Assembly (NCBI GenBank): GCA_028753945.1
Contig: JAPNXP010000002.1
Span: forward strand, 6,076,001-6,140,000
Source: Hexactinellida sp. DTS-2022
Taxonomy: Eukaryota; Porifera; Hexactinellida
Reading direction: 5' to 3'
DNA: 64,000 bases
Position numbers and translations under genes: made by a program. Shown piece after piece: positions 10,566 to 21,837 of this stretch. Within the stretch, counting starts at the first letter, position 1. Every line of letters begins with the position of its first letter. The notes under the pieces were generated by a model that was not told the DNA's origin, did not search any database, and saw nothing but the letters and a program-made list of their open reading frames with translations.

Positions 10566-11064
10566 CAGGGAATGAAAGGTTCACGAACGGACTGAATTGA
10601 CGCAATTCAGTTCACTCAAATTGACGCACGTTCAGTTCGTTCAAGTTCACCTCCTAACTTCAGCTCCACCAGCGTTCGTTCAGTTCGTTCACGGGCTAAC
10701 CCGCGTTCGTTCAATCCGTTCAATTACTTTCGTTCAGTTCGTAATCAGTGTACAGTCAGTGGGTCGAACTATTCTTTTAAAATAGACTGTTCGATCCTCC
10801 AAGCTGTTTAAGTTCAGTCTAATAAGCTAGAATTTAAGCTAAGAGACATGAGTCCACTAGGGATGTGCGGAATCAGCACTTTTGCAGTCACTTATTATAT
10901 TTAATGAATCTATATTTGTAATTTATCTTTATTCAGTTTAGTTCGATCAGTTCAGTTCGATCCGTTCAATCCGTTCAATTCAGTTCGTTCAGTTCGTTCA
11001 GTTCGTTCAATTGCCATTCGGAAACCGTTGACGTTCGTTCAGTTCGTTCACCGTGAATCCCTTA
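10566..11064. mobile_element. probable hAT-type MITE built of GTTCA-type repeats
   Basis: It opens CAGGGAATGAAAGGTTCACG and closes with an inverted match (CGTGAATCCCTTA). The interior at 10590-10760 and 10925-11055 is dense in 10-bp units of the GTTCGTTCA type in both arms. CAGGG ends are typical of hAT elements. The target duplication is not clear. It could instead be a simple minisatellite. Confidence 0.5.
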
Positions 11065-11289
11065 ATGATATATTTATTTTGACATATTAGCTGTCATATA
11101 TAACAAAGTGCTTGTCTCTTGCTATACTACATTTCTTAATTCAGCAATTTATGTGTAATTTTTACCAAATGCTTCTATGAGGAAATATTAACTGAAGTAC
11201 GGCGATTTGTATACATCGTATCTTTTTTTTTTTTTAATGCGTCGCTTTGAAGTCGATTTGAGCCTATACAAATTTAGTTCATATATTAG

Positions 11290-11445
11290 CAGGGTTGCCA
11301 ATCCAATCAAATCGAGAGAACTTATCGATTATCGATTGCTGAATTTTGTATCGATTGGATTATCGATTGGATTGTCCAAAGTCTTCATCGATTGGATAAT
11401 TATTGACGAATTTTTATCGATTATCGATTTTTCCCCGATTTTTTT
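11290..11445. mobile_element. hAT-like end with ATCGATT array
   Basis: CAGGGTTGCCAATCC at 11290 resembles a hAT terminus. It is followed by repeated ATCGATTGGATT and ATTATCGATT phrases to about 11440. No second end or duplication was identified. Confidence 0.4.
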
Positions 11446-12348
11446 ATTATTTTATGAGATAATTAACTTCAATTTAAACTGTTAAAGTATAGTATACTAT
11501 GACAATGTTATTAAAAATAATATTTGGTCTTTAAAAAAAATTAAAAAGAAAAATTATACAAAAATATTTTCGAGCACAAATAATGCTGTTTTTGAATATA
11601 TGGAATTTTTAAGAAAACTAATCAAAAATTTGTAATAATATACTTTAATACCATTTATCAATAAAGCAATTTAATAAATTCCAAAGCAACCAACTGAAAC
11701 TAAGGTAAATTGAGGTTAGTTTAAACATGATTTATCATAATTTGAAAGATAACATTTGTATAATTCTGTAACACTGAGTTAAATTAGAGATTTAACTGGA
11801 AAAATTTTCGATTGAACAAAAATACACCTAAATATATAAACAAATTCCAAAAATAATAATTATTTTAATTTTCAGTTTTGAAATTTAGTGGTCAATGTCT
11901 GATAAATGTTCATATCACTAAGGGAATACATGAGAAGTAAAAGAAACTTTCTACATGCTGAAAATATAGTCGAAGCTAGTATATAAAGATTTTAAAATTT
12001 AGTTCCAAAAATCTCCTCGAATGCTATGTCATAGTTCCGAAACCACTTCCGGTTTCAGTTTCAGTTTCAGTTTTGAGGTGGAATATGAGTTTATATCAAA
12101 TCAATTATACGCTCATTGGAATATACGCCTTTTAAAGTATCAAGTTGGAAGTTCTTGTTGCAATAGGTAATAGAATCACCATTATACAATAGTTTGAATT
12201 AGGGAGGTAGTTTGAAAAACTTCTCAAAAATCGGATTCAATGACGAAATTTCGAAATTTTGTAAGGTCATAACTTTTGAACCAGTTGACCGAATTATTTG
12301 TTACTTGCACAAATTAAATGACAGACCATTGTCTACTAACTAACGAAG
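11446..12348. other. intergenic, no feature seen
   Basis: AT-rich. A small triplet of TTTCAG repeats lies at 12050-12072. No open frame or terminal repeat recognised. Confidence 0.4.
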
Positions 12349-12657
12349 TTACAGGCAAATCCGAAAAAGTTGGTGAAATGACTTGTTGAGTTGACCTGGA
12401 ATTCCCCTAGCACTAGTTGTAGAGAGTGGGACTAAACGTACGACAGTTGACCATATTTTGTGTAAACTAGAAGCCAATATCGCAAAAACCGTTCTAATGG
12501 GATCTTCAGGGTTAACACAGAAACCAATGATTCGCCCACCCTTGTAGGAAACATCGGAAGTTACGTGAATTTCGTCCATTTGAACGTATAGATTTATCTC
12601 TTGCGAAGAAAGGTTTGTAGTTGCCTGATTTATGTAACTTATGTAGTCAATCTCCAA
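12349..12657 (-). pseudogene. P-element / THAP9-like transposase fragment
   Basis: A 102-codon minus-strand frame reads QMDEIHVTSDVSYKGGRIIG then a Phe/Ala-rich strand, SSLHKIWSTVVRLVPLS. The DEI...YKGG...GF...ASSL...VVRLVP order is the first part of the catalytic domain of P-element/THAP9-type transposases, which cut and paste DNA with an RNase H-like fold. The Asp of the MDEI motif sits where that family has a catalytic Asp. THAP domain, GTP-binding insert and later catalytic residues are absent, and no TIRs were found around it. Relic. Confidence 0.6.
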
Positions 12658-13837
12658 CCCAATTGAGGAATACAGTTTCTCAAGTGTATGGAAATGAGAC
12701 AGAGCTAAACATCGAGAGATTGTAGATAATTATAGCAACTTGGAGATATGAGATGGGATTTTAGCGCCAAAACTTGGGTAATGATGTTGTATTTGGTATA
12801 GTTGCATTTTCGACTTGACATACGATAAACTGGAGTCGAGTTAGTGTGGAAGTATTATTGGAAGTATAATTTTGTCAAAAGATCCTGAGATACCCTCTTC
12901 AAGCTTAAATGGGCACTCCTCACCTAGGACAAGGGGTAAATGGCTATAAAAGGTTAAGACATTCAGTCGTAGAGGTTAACTGGATATATTAGAGCAACTT
13001 GCAATTTAGCTTGTATGAGATAATATTTTTAGAAAAATATATTTAAAAAAAAATTTCGAATCATTTTATATCGAAATTTTGGTTTACTAGCAATTCATAT
13101 CAATTTGGAATATACCCAGTTACCTTCATCTTTGAATAAGGAAGATTACTAATTAACGTGTATAATTTATAAATGGATTTACACATCGAAAAGTTTTCAA
13201 GCGACTTTATAGGGTAAGGCTACATGCCCGGTGATTCCAATATTCAGATTTATTATAGTGCATTTATATGTTTATATTAATCGTGACATTCGTTATATAA
13301 GACTTTACTACTACTCCGAACCATGGTTGACTTAAAGGCCATTAATTATTAGCTGACATATCTTTATCTCGAAAAGCTAGTAATGACAGCCTTGAGAAAT
13401 GCAATATAATTGTATACGAAATTAGCAACTTGATATCAAGGCATACATAACACCTTTTAGAAATCTTCAACTTGCAAGAGGGGGTTTCAGAAAGTGCTAG
13501 TATGCCACCAAAGTGGTAAGGCTACACCATTAGGAGATTAGAGGCTAACATCGTCACTTAAATCTAATTATCAGTTCCGAATTCGTATTGAAAATTGCAT
13601 TGATGGCTGGGTCATTGTTCTCGGCAACTTTGAGCACAACGTACATGATCTATTAAAAGGGCATGTGACATGTTTGGGTGATGCATCCCTTCGTTTTATC
13701 TATCAATAATTACTATAACATGGAAACATTCTGAAGGATGCTGGGTTTTCTTCGTCTCAGATAAACTAAAGTTTTGACAGCGAAGCAACAGGTGCGATTT
13801 ATCTATAAGTTGGAATTATCAAGATAAATATAATATA
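12658..13837. other. intergenic; contains a repeat shared with 62285-62480
   Basis: The segment 13268-13480 recurs in reverse complement at about 62285-62480 (shared CTCCGAACCATGG, TTATTAGCTGACATATCTTT, TTGATATCAAGGCATACATA). Its place just before the MULE pseudogene suggests it may be part of that element's end. The rest is unrecognised. Confidence 0.5.
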
Positions 13838-14365
13838 TTTTCCCCAAGTCAGGAGGAAAGTTCCGTGGATGCGACGAACTTTATTCAATTTTTAAAATCA
13901 CGGCAAAATAATTATGGTCTATATTATGAACTATACCTGGATTCAGATGGATCGTTAGATAAAGTGATTTGGTCACTAAAGGATAGTATTGAACAATGGG
14001 CTGTAAATTCGGTTAACCATCCAGTATTTTATGATATACCCCATGGAACAAATAGATATGGACTCAAGTTTGGGGCGTTTACTACGATCAGACTGAATGG
14101 ACAAACGGTGATTCTTGCTTGCTCCCTTCTAACAAAGGAAACGGAAGAGACTTTAGTTGCATATTTAAAGAATTTGTTAATGCATTTCATAAACCTCCTA
14201 AAGTTATTTTTACAGATGCGGATCCTGGTATGTCGGTATCTATTCGAAATGTTCTATATACTACTACAAATTTACTCTGTACTTATCACCTTTCAAAAAA
14301 TCTGATGGCACATATTAAACCATTATTTTGTAAAGATACAGCTGTACAGAGAAAAATGGAACATA

Positions 14366-14623
14366 CCGTATTTACTTGAATAGTAGCCTCTCGAATAATC
14401 GCACCCTTGAATAATCGCCCCCCCCAAAATAGGTACTAATTATTTTTTGACACCGCCTAGAATAACCGTTTATATCAAATAATCGCCTCCCTACAATTAT
14501 TGACTCTTTCAATTGATTATATTCCACAAATATTCGCTATTCTCGAAAATCATAACATTTCAATTGGCCCTAAATGGGGCTTGAAATTAATAATATCCCC
14601 GGCTACTATTCAAGGCAAAACGG
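14366..14623. mobile_element. TA-target MITE, 258 bp, inside the MULE pseudogene
   Basis: Ends CCGTATTTACTTGAATAGTA and TACTATTCAAGGCAAAACGG form a near-complete inverted repeat of about 23 bp. TA at 14364-14365 and 14624-14625. The interior repeats AATAATCGC-type phrases. Non-coding. Confidence 0.85.
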
Positions 14624-15038
14624 TATAGATTAAATTATGGTGGCACATTTGTAAAAAACAAGATGGACTCTCTTACTCAAATTTTTACCTCGAATGGAAG
14701 GAGCTAATCGAAATAGTTGTTTCTACTAAAGAGGAGTTGATTTGAAAAAATTACGAAGTTACCTCGAAATGGCTTCAGACGTTATATCAACGACGCAAGC
14801 AGTGCGCAGCCCGATGGACTTGGTGTCATTTGACTTTAGGTGCTCATTCAACACAGAGAGCAGAGTCTGTCAGCGCGGCTATCAAACATATCCTATCGAG
14901 AAACTCTCTCATAACTGAACTTTCGACCAATATAGAAGAATTTCGCCAAACATTTTCTGAGAGAGGGATAGGAAAGGCAACTCGGATTGCAACAAGAAAT
15001 ATTGTAGTTTCTTCTCCTTCTCCTGGTCATTATCTATA

Positions 15039-15561
15039 CAGTGGAATCCCGCGTATCGGGGCACCTCCGTCCAAGCGCTCAGCCCCTAAACGAGGGATTC
15101 CCTGATATGCTGGATTCTAAGAGATCTCCAATATGTATGGTTAAAACTATTAAGTTAGCACCTACACAGCAAATCATACACTTAGGGTCAAAACCTAGAG
15201 TTAAGGTTAATTTTTAAGCAGTGTTACACATTACAATTATACAATATACTTCACATAGACTAGGAGTCACAAATCTATGATATTCACGGAATCCTTTCTT
15301 TCAAAAACTCCACAAGATACCTCAGCACGTGTCTTTAGCGTGAGTGGGTGACTCTTAGCGGCCAAAACAAACAATCCTTAGCTGCTCAAAAGTAAAAGCA
15401 TGTTACTCAAGAGAAATAATCTTCGGTGGAGTGCCCCGAAAAGTGAATGGCGCCCCAATACCCGGGGTTATTTTTAATGGGATAAACCAAATTCCCAACC
15501 GACTGCCCCGATATGAGGGTTGCCCATAAACGCGCATTCCCCGAGACGCGGGGTTTTACTG
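15039..15561 (+). mobile_element. Tc1/mariner-type MITE, 523 bp, inside the MULE pseudogene
   Basis: Ends CAGTGGAATCCCGCG and CGCGGGGTTTTACTG, with TA at 15037-15038 and 15562-15563. Subterminal GTATCGGGGCACCTCCG is GC-rich against an AT-rich background. Excision leaving one TA keeps the flanking transposase frame open. Confidence 0.85.
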
Positions 15562-16171
15562 TATCTTCATCCAGTAGAACTTGATCTCTCAAAACGTCTG
15601 AGCCCTTTTGCTCTATATATTGCCAAATCTCAGATCATACGGTGCATGAATTATTCCATTGAAGATAAGTATACAGAATCTTCAACAGGAAAACAGGTCT
15701 ATATTGTTGATGAGATTTCCATGGTGGAGGGTACATCGACTAGACTCAAATTCGGAAATTCTCAAGAAATATGCTCAGCCCTTCATCTACCAATGTCAGC
15801 TCCGAAAACTTTTTTAGATCATGAAATAAATGCAGCGCACCTGGGGCTCCATTCAAAAATATTTAACGATGATTCAATTATTAGACAAACCACTCAAACT
15901 ATCTGTACATGTATTTTCTACTCGTGTTGGGGACTCACGTGTCGGCACCTTTTTCGTATCTACCTTGAGAATAAAATAATTAGTGTACCAGAAGAAGTGA
16001 TTTCCCAATTTTGGTTAGTTATAAGTGATGTACAGAATGTAGAATTTCTTAATCAATTGCTCAAAACTAATCTAATCCATCCTTCTCATATTTACATATC
16101 GAGAACGAAAGAAGAAAGATATGGCCTATTAATGAGTGAATTTAAAACTGTGCACATGTTGCTTCGTAAAA

Positions 16172-16423
16172 TTCCATGAATATCATAGATTTGTGACTCC
16201 TAGTGTAGGCAAAGTATAATGTGAAATTGTGATGTGTAGTACTGCTTAAATATCAGCCTTAAGGTTTCGACTATATGTGTATGATTGGTTGTGTAGGTGC
16301 TAACTTAATTGTTTTAACCATAACATATTGGAGTTCTCTTAGAACCCCGCGTATTGGGGCACTCCCTCGTATCGGGACGCTGAGCACTTGGACGGAGGTG
16401 CCCCGACACGCGGGGTTCCACTG
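16172..16423 (-). mobile_element. truncated, inverted copy of the 523-bp MITE
   Basis: 16172-16423 is the reverse complement of about 15039-15290, with shared landmarks TATCATAGATTTGTGACTCC, TGTGTAGGTGCTAACTTAAT and the end GGGGTTCCACTG followed by TA. It ends abruptly at the MULE coding piece and supplies the stop codon of that piece. Confidence 0.8.
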
Positions 16424-16759
16424 TACTCTAAAAAAAACTAAGAATGTTTAGAATGTAGAGATATTTCTTCCCTAAGAGTTAGAACACATTAGTTAGCTAA
16501 TTACAGGATACTTAACGGTGTCCGGACAGGTCAAATTACCGAAATTTCTTTATTCCTACTGAATAGTTTTTTCTTCTAAATATACACTCAATGACATAAA
16601 TATTTGTACTCCAATCTTAATTTGATTTTGTCATGCATAAGTGTCACAATATGACGTTGCAACACCTCCATATATGGTAAATTACAAATTTCGCCGATAT
16701 CCTTGAGATTTTAAGAGTAGAGTGAGAGTAAGAGTAGAGATTATCTAGTTTTTTCGAGA
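16424..16759. other. intergenic, no feature seen
   Basis: AT-rich, with a short AGAGTAAGAGTAGAG stretch near 16720. Nothing recognised. Confidence 0.4.
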
Positions 16760-16914
16760 AAGAAAGTGAAATTAAATTAAAATTAATAATAATTTCAAAT
16801 AATTGAACTACACTTATTTGCTGTCATAATAATGGTGTTAAATTACTAATAAATTACTAATTATTTATACTGATTTGATAAATAGCATTAATCTCAGAGA
16901 TTATACAGGATAGA
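16760..16914 (+). repeat. left part of the host repeat split by Ginger copy A
   Basis: It matches about 27220-27368 (CAAATAATTGAAC, AATAATGGTGTTAAAT, TTAATCTCAGAGAT) and ends at TAGA. The match resumes at 22005 on the far side of the transposon, so 16760-16914 plus 22009-22475 equals one copy of the repeat seen uninterrupted at 27220-27830. Confidence 0.85.
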
Positions 16915-17077
16915 TGTTGCAGTGTGTTAGAGATTTTCGGGTGTTCGCGTACACACGTATTAATTAACGGATGTACGCGAACACACTAAAGTTTATAGTG
17001 TGTCCGCGTACACACGAGATAAATTTAGTGTATTAGAATTAACAATATCATATGGGCCAATAATATCACATTTGAGT
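16915..17077 (+). repeat. left TIR of Ginger copy A with three subterminal near-palindromes
   Basis: Beyond the outer TGTTGCAGTGTGTTAGAG the TIR carries three variants of a GTGTNCGCGNACAC near-palindrome (about 16940-16956, 16971-16986 and 16998-17014), then a conserved inner segment ending near AATATCACATTTGAG. These are candidate transposase-binding sites by position and repetition; this is inference. Confidence 0.85.
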
Positions 17078-17277
17078 AATTAATTAATTAATATTCATTC
17101 CTAATACGATAAATACGTAATCATCATCATCATGTCAGCTGTTGGTGTTTTTGATCTTTCAAAGTTCGCGAATCGTTTCCATGTACGTCTGTTGGGATGA
17201 CGGTAGATTCTCCTCAAATATTTAAATTTTGAAGTTGTAAAGCATTCTTCATATTTTCGACATTCTACTCTCATAGA

Positions 17278-18522
17278 ATGGACTTAGCAAAACATAATTT
17301 TATAAACTCTCTATCGAAACTACCCTCTACAAATCGCTCCGAGTTGTATACGAAGGAAGAAATAACTCAAAAGATTGAATTAATTTCGGGACCCGTGCCT
17401 TCAGCTAGAGCGGGAAGAATTCGCATGCAGAGACTGCATTTTCGATTCAAGATAGTGCCATGTCAAGGGGCCAGGCTTCTATATCTGAGGAGGAGTGAAG
17501 GTGAGCATAGCCAAGATAAGCGCGTACTCTCGATTGAAGAGCTATATGATGTTATAAAACGTGTACATTTGGAACATAACCACGTTAGGAGAGATGGTTT
17601 GCATAAACGATTGGTACAGGAGAATCACGGCATAACAGAGAAAGCTTGTGTTTTATTCTTAGCCAGTTGTGAAGAATGTCACCTTCGAAAAGCCAAGAAA
17701 TCGGTAAAATCTTTAGTCGTCAAGCCAATTTCATCGACAAGATTTCTCTCCAGGTGCCAAGTCGATTTGATTGATTTTCGAGATATGTCAAAGCAACACA
17801 ACATGTCAGATTCTGGTATCCCTTATAAGTGGCTGTTGGTTTACCAGGACCATTTCACCAAATACCTTCTCCTTCGGCCTCTGAAACACAAGTCTGCTGC
17901 AGAAGTAGCAAACATCCTTGAAAAAATCTTCTGCGACATCGGCCCACCTCATATTCTCCAGTCAGATAATGGGAGTGAATTCTGTAATTATACTGTATTT
18001 TCATTAATTGATGAAAAATGGCCTTCTACAAAGATCATCCACGGGAAGCCTCGCCATCCAGAAAGCCAAGGATCCGTAGAGCGTGCGAATAGAGAGATTA
18101 AAAATGCTCTAGGGTCAAAAATGAGGAATAGTCCTAATGATTTGTGCTGGGTCAAATACTTGAAGCGTGTACAGTTCGAAAAAAATACAACATTTCATTC
18201 TACTATTGGAATGACGCCATACGAGGCTCTATATCACCATAAACCATCCTTTGGCCTTTCTGATATCGGACTTCCTGAAGAATGTGCATCTGACATTCAT
18301 ACAGAAGAAGACTTAGAAGCTCTCATTGAAGAAATTAATGCTCCTATAAACAATCTACTTCCCAGTGCAATCCCGACTCATAGTGATATATCACCCATTA
18401 CAGGTTCTAAGTTTTCAACAAATAACAGCGAAGTCGAGGTTGATTCTATTCAGTCACCAGTGCTAGATTCATATATACATGATTTTCACAACCCATTCCT
18501 GATGGAACTCGTATCTTCGTAA
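17278..18522 (+). pseudogene. Ginger/KRBA2-like integrase-type transposase, N-terminal and catalytic part (copy A)
   Basis: A 414-codon frame starting at ATG 17278, 200 bases inside the left TIR. Order: KRBA2-like N-terminal region (about 1-90); a zinc-binding H2C2 region around residues 97-134 (HLEHNH ... CEECHLRKAKK); integrase core with D163 in CQVDLIDF, D230 in LQSDNGSEF and E268 in GSVERANREIK, a D,D37E spacing; then an acidic linker. The enzyme would cut and join transposon ends. All three catalytic residues are present. The frame ends at 18520 because of a shift around 18485-18500: the neighbouring frame there continues directly into the Cys-rich part that follows, as in copy B, where the two are in one frame. 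Close relatives are KRBA2-type proteins; a domesticated gene is unlikely given the TIRs and breaks. Confidence 0.85.
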
Positions 18523-19164
18523 CTAATTCCTCTCCTGGCACATTGAACTGCGTAGTTTGTAATTACGAAACAAGCGGTGTCCATTCTTGTCCAGGTTGTA
18601 ATAGATTCGTCCATGTCTATTGTGGTAGGACCGAAGGGGAAGAAGGTTTCGGATCCCCTGTTTGGTGTGCCAAATGTGACCTTGAAAATGCAACCAAACA
18701 TTCAAATAATGTGAGAGCTGGGATCAAGAGAAAACAGGAGAAACAACACGATCGTATGGTTTCATCTGCAGCTAAAAAGTTTCAACCAGCTGCTGTCGGC
18801 GATAATGTAGTCGTCCCTATTGAAAGGCCTGATAAAATGCATTCCCTTAGACCACGAAATATGCTAGCTGTAGTTACAGATATTTCGGAAGACATCTACA
18901 CCATTGGCACGAGAGATGGTACACTAAATACCAATTACACAAGAAATCAGTTCGAAGTCTGCTCCTCTAATACGTTTATTCAGACTTCGAATGTCCCAGA
19001 AGCCATAATTTCTCAAACTTCTGCAATGCGAAAGGCTTCATTAGGAATTGAGAATAATTTTTTTGCAGATGTAAGCATTGTTAGACAACACGATGTCCAT
19101 GCAAGAAGTCATCCAGAACCTGTGGAACTAAATGCCACAAAGGTATAGTATGCTTCAACAAGTA
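18490..19164 (+). pseudogene. C-terminal part of the copy A transposase: PHD-like finger, GPY-like module, broken CXC domain
   Basis: In the shifted frame the sequence runs on as a C4HC3-like finger (CVVC ... CPGC ... HVYC ... WCAKC), a basic stretch, and a beta-rich module (VGDNVVVPIERPDK ... YTIGTRDG ... NQFEVC) resembling the tail module of KRBA2-like integrases. Near 19057 a run of T residues shifts frame again. The other frame then reads a Cys-rich CXC/tesmin-like motif with an internal TAG and ends at a stop at about 19164. Copy B keeps this motif open. The domain assignment rests on Cys/His spacing only. Confidence 0.7.
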
Positions 19165-19746
19165 AATTATCGATTAGTCGTTGGATAACTTGCCATTAAT
19201 TTTAGTAGGATGAAATTTCAACTATCTATTGATAGTATCGTGTAGTAACCAGTATCGAATTGTTGCCAATTACTTTCAATCGATTATAATCGAATAATTT
19301 GAGAAATACATGTCGCAATTTTATATTCAGTTCAACAAGATGAATTAGAAAGTATTCATTAAACAAACAGAAAAATATCAATTCTTACACTTAAGTAATG
19401 TACTAAATTAATAGAGTCCACCTACACCACCGTTATCTGTTTCCCGTTAAAGATCTGCCGATAGGATAAATTAAACAATTGTTGCTATTATAACGTTTCA
19501 GTATTATGTCGTTAAATTAGGTAAATGTTGGAAAATTGAAATTCGTATTAGTGGAATAATGTGTCTAGCGGTAGTAAACCTTCTTGTCCAGATCTTTCTG
19601 CCACAACCTGTATTATTTTCTTCAACCAAGTTAATTAGTAAATGGTTGGTGCTGTCTCAAAATATTAGTTCAGGTGTCACAAGTTTTGGCCCTAAGCAAC
19701 TAATCTCCCAAAGCCAAATTAGTGCGATAAGTTTTATACATACATA
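19165..19746. other. non-coding interior of Ginger copy A
   Basis: AT-rich sequence between the transposase and the first nested MITE. It includes ATCGATTATAATCGAATAAT near 19278. Nothing recognised. Confidence 0.4.
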
Positions 19747-19862
19747 CAGTATACTCCCGTTATAATCAAGTCGGATATAACGAAGTACCTGCTTATAACA
19801 AACTCCGCTTATAATGAAATGAAACTACGGGCCCGAGCATTCGTTATAACGGGAGTTGACTG
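19747..19862. mobile_element. Tc1/mariner-type MITE, 116 bp
   Basis: Ends CAGTATACTCCCGTTATAA and TTATAACGGGAGTTGACTG, with TA at 19745-19746 and 19863-19864. The interior repeats TATAACGAA and CTTATAA phrases, as in the MITE at 62987-63143. Confidence 0.85.
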
Positions 19863-19964
19863 TACTATATATTTTGCATTTAGTGCAATGTGTCAAACGT
19901 GTTTTGTGCTGATACGCAGTGACCTGCAACATTAATATTCAGGTAGTATTTACAGTACACTTAA

Positions 19965-20832
19965 GGAGATAGAGGCTCAAATTGATATCTATTATTAGAT
20001 AATGCAAAAATTCTTGTTGAAGCATTCCAACTATACTTTTATACACTATCTATCCAATTCCGCTAGAAAAATTCGATTCGGGAATTTTTTTACATTTTGA
20101 CCCCACGAAAGGTCCAAATCATCTTTTTATAAAATAATATGGCCATAGAGTAGTCAATTATTGTAAATTTATGAAAAAGGAAAAATTTTAGTTTAGCCAC
20201 TCCTAGTTATACTTTTACATGCCACCTATCCAGATCCGAAAGAAAAGGTTGATTCGGACATTCTTTTGACCTTTTTGACGTCACTAAAGGTCAAAATCAC
20301 CGTCATTTTGTACAAATACATTCCGTAAGAATTTCCCGGGAGTGACCTTGTTTATGTAGAGGTTATCTCAAAAGATATAAGTCGGAGAAAAAAAAACTAT
20401 TACTCAAAAATGATCCTTGTCAGTAGAGCTACCAGATCCGCCGTGTCGATTTTCAACTGTAATACAAAGTTATAGAGTTAATAATTAATCAGAGCCAAAT
20501 ATTGGTAAAATTTGAGCAATTATTTGAAAATCTATAGAAAAAATAATTAAATTGATTCTGATAAATGTACGTGGCGGATCTGATGTAACTAATAGTAAAG
20601 AGTTAAATTGGCACTATTACAGAACTTGCGCCTAATAGAGTAAATTGCTAGCTCTTACATTATCTAGTATGGATTCACTATTAGGCTAAACTTTGACTAT
20701 CAATATCTAATTCAAATTCTTCGATTTTAGAAGTTCTGAGTTTCTACGTCCTTCTTAGAATAGGTTGTACTGTCCAAAAACGCAATAATATTTGGGGGTT
20801 ATCGGGTGTCTAAAATTTGAGCCTCTATCTCC
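19965..20832. mobile_element. TTAA-target MITE, family GGAGATAGAGGCTC (868 bp)
   Basis: TTAA at 19961-19964 and 20833-20836. Ends GGAGATAGAGGCTCAAATT and AATTTGAGCCTCTATCTCC form a perfect 19-bp inverted repeat. The interior carries a diverged direct repeat (about 20027-20150 against 20206-20330; TATACTTTTAYA, CTATCCA, GATTCGG). The 3' part is related to the remnant at 9316-9532. Confidence 0.9.
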
Positions 20833-20859
20833 TTAAATTTGTTTGAATATGCTATAATT

Positions 20860-21030
20860 CAGTGGTTCCTAACCTGGCGACCGCAAGCCAAAGGGGTCAA
20901 CGAATGATTTTAAGGGTTCCGCCGCGTAACCTATCACGATAATAGTATCATATAATTAGTACATGTTTTGGTTTGCAGAAGATTTACTACTACCAAGGGT
21001 CCGTAATATTGAAAATGTTGAGAACCACCG
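20860..21030. mobile_element. hAT-type MITE, 171 bp
   Basis: Left CAGTGGTTCCTAACC and right GTTGAGAACCACCG form an imperfect inverted repeat. The flanking octamers CTATAATT and CTCTAATT differ at one base, an aged 8-bp hAT duplication. Confidence 0.75.
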
Positions 21031-21354
21031 CTCTAATTGAGGAGTTTGAAGAATACATTTCCAAATCTTTGAAGCCGTTTTAATTTGACATTGAGTAAAC
21101 GTCGCAGATTTGTTTGCTCCAACCTGCCCATCCGTAATGGCACCAATGGTATATTACTAGTTGCTACTAATTACAAATTAGAATAAAACTTGCTCATAAA
21201 GGGCACACAAGGTACTGAATAAAAATGAACATAACGACGGTTATGTATAGATTAGGCTATGTGCAAACGACCATTATCCAAGATTATAATATCCATAACA
21301 CAATTCTTGTGTTTTTTTTTGATTTTATATTTGAGACTAAGTTCTAATTTATAC

Positions 21355-21440
21355 GTAACGAACCCTTCGGTCTCGGTCGCTTTGCGACAGATTGGGCTAC
21401 GCACCTCGAGTTAACGGCCGCTGTGCGGCCTTACTCCTCA
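21355..21440 (+). repeat. dispersed GC-rich repeat (CCCTTCGATCTCGGTCGC family)
   Basis: GAACCCTTCGGTCTCGGTCG ... TTTGCGACAGATTGGGCTAC ... CGGCCGCTGTGCGGCCTTAC. Related copies: 45145-45230 (minus), 45785-45835 with 46050-46090, 47140-47215 (minus), 51838-51905 (diverged) and 56148-56200. It stands out as GC-rich islands in AT-rich DNA. Function unknown. Confidence 0.7.
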
Positions 21441-21665
21441 CATTTTCTACCATGGAAAGTAGAAAGGGACGTTATGGTTTTGAATTTTCATTAATTTGTT
21501 TACCTATTTCGGGCTATTTGTGTAAACAACGGCAACAAATACTCATATTAGAATTTAATAAATGCGAAATTCGTGTTCAGCAAAATTGTTTACCTATTAT
21601 AACATTTGGAACTTAGTCTCTATCTCAATAATAAATGCGGTTTCTAGTCCCCCATCACTCCCCCA

Positions 21666-21722
<57 letters not shown>
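21666..21722. repeat. (CA)n microsatellite
   Basis: Uninterrupted CA repeat of about 28 units, next to the dispersed GC-rich repeat family, as also at 46567-46880. Confidence 0.98.
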
Positions 21723-21728
<6 letters not shown>

Positions 21729-21837
21729 AATCGAGATTTAATAATATAGATATTAATATTGAGTGTTGCTGTTTACAAATATAGGTAAAGAAATTAATGG
21801 ATATCAAAATGGACCTAGAAACTTACAACAGGCTGCT

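Larger units (their letters stand above)
13838..16179 (+). pseudogene. MULE (Mutator-like) transposase pseudogene 1
   Basis: Coding pieces in order: 13838-about 14110 with YDIPHGTNRYGLKFGAF then GQTVILACSLL; after a frameshift, 14119-14362 with PPKVIFTDADPGM and LLCTYHLSKNLM; then about 14632-15036 with LGAHSTQRAESVSAA and one in-frame TGA near 14743; then 15562-16179 with a SWIM-type zinc motif (CTCIFYSCWGLTCRHLF). These are MULE DDE and SWIM features; the Asp of YDIPHGTN and of FTDADPG match the family's catalytic positions. Two MITEs sit inside the coding region (14366-14623 and 15039-15561). Removing the second leaves the frame continuous; the first is next to another frameshift. No introns are obvious. 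The stop at 16177 arises at the junction with a third MITE piece, so the true C-terminus is lost. Confidence 0.8.

Noticed and set aside
17278..18522. Host KRBA2/GIN1-type domesticated gene
   Set aside because: It lies between TIRs with target duplications, and the C-terminal part is frameshifted; transposon pseudogene is the simpler reading.
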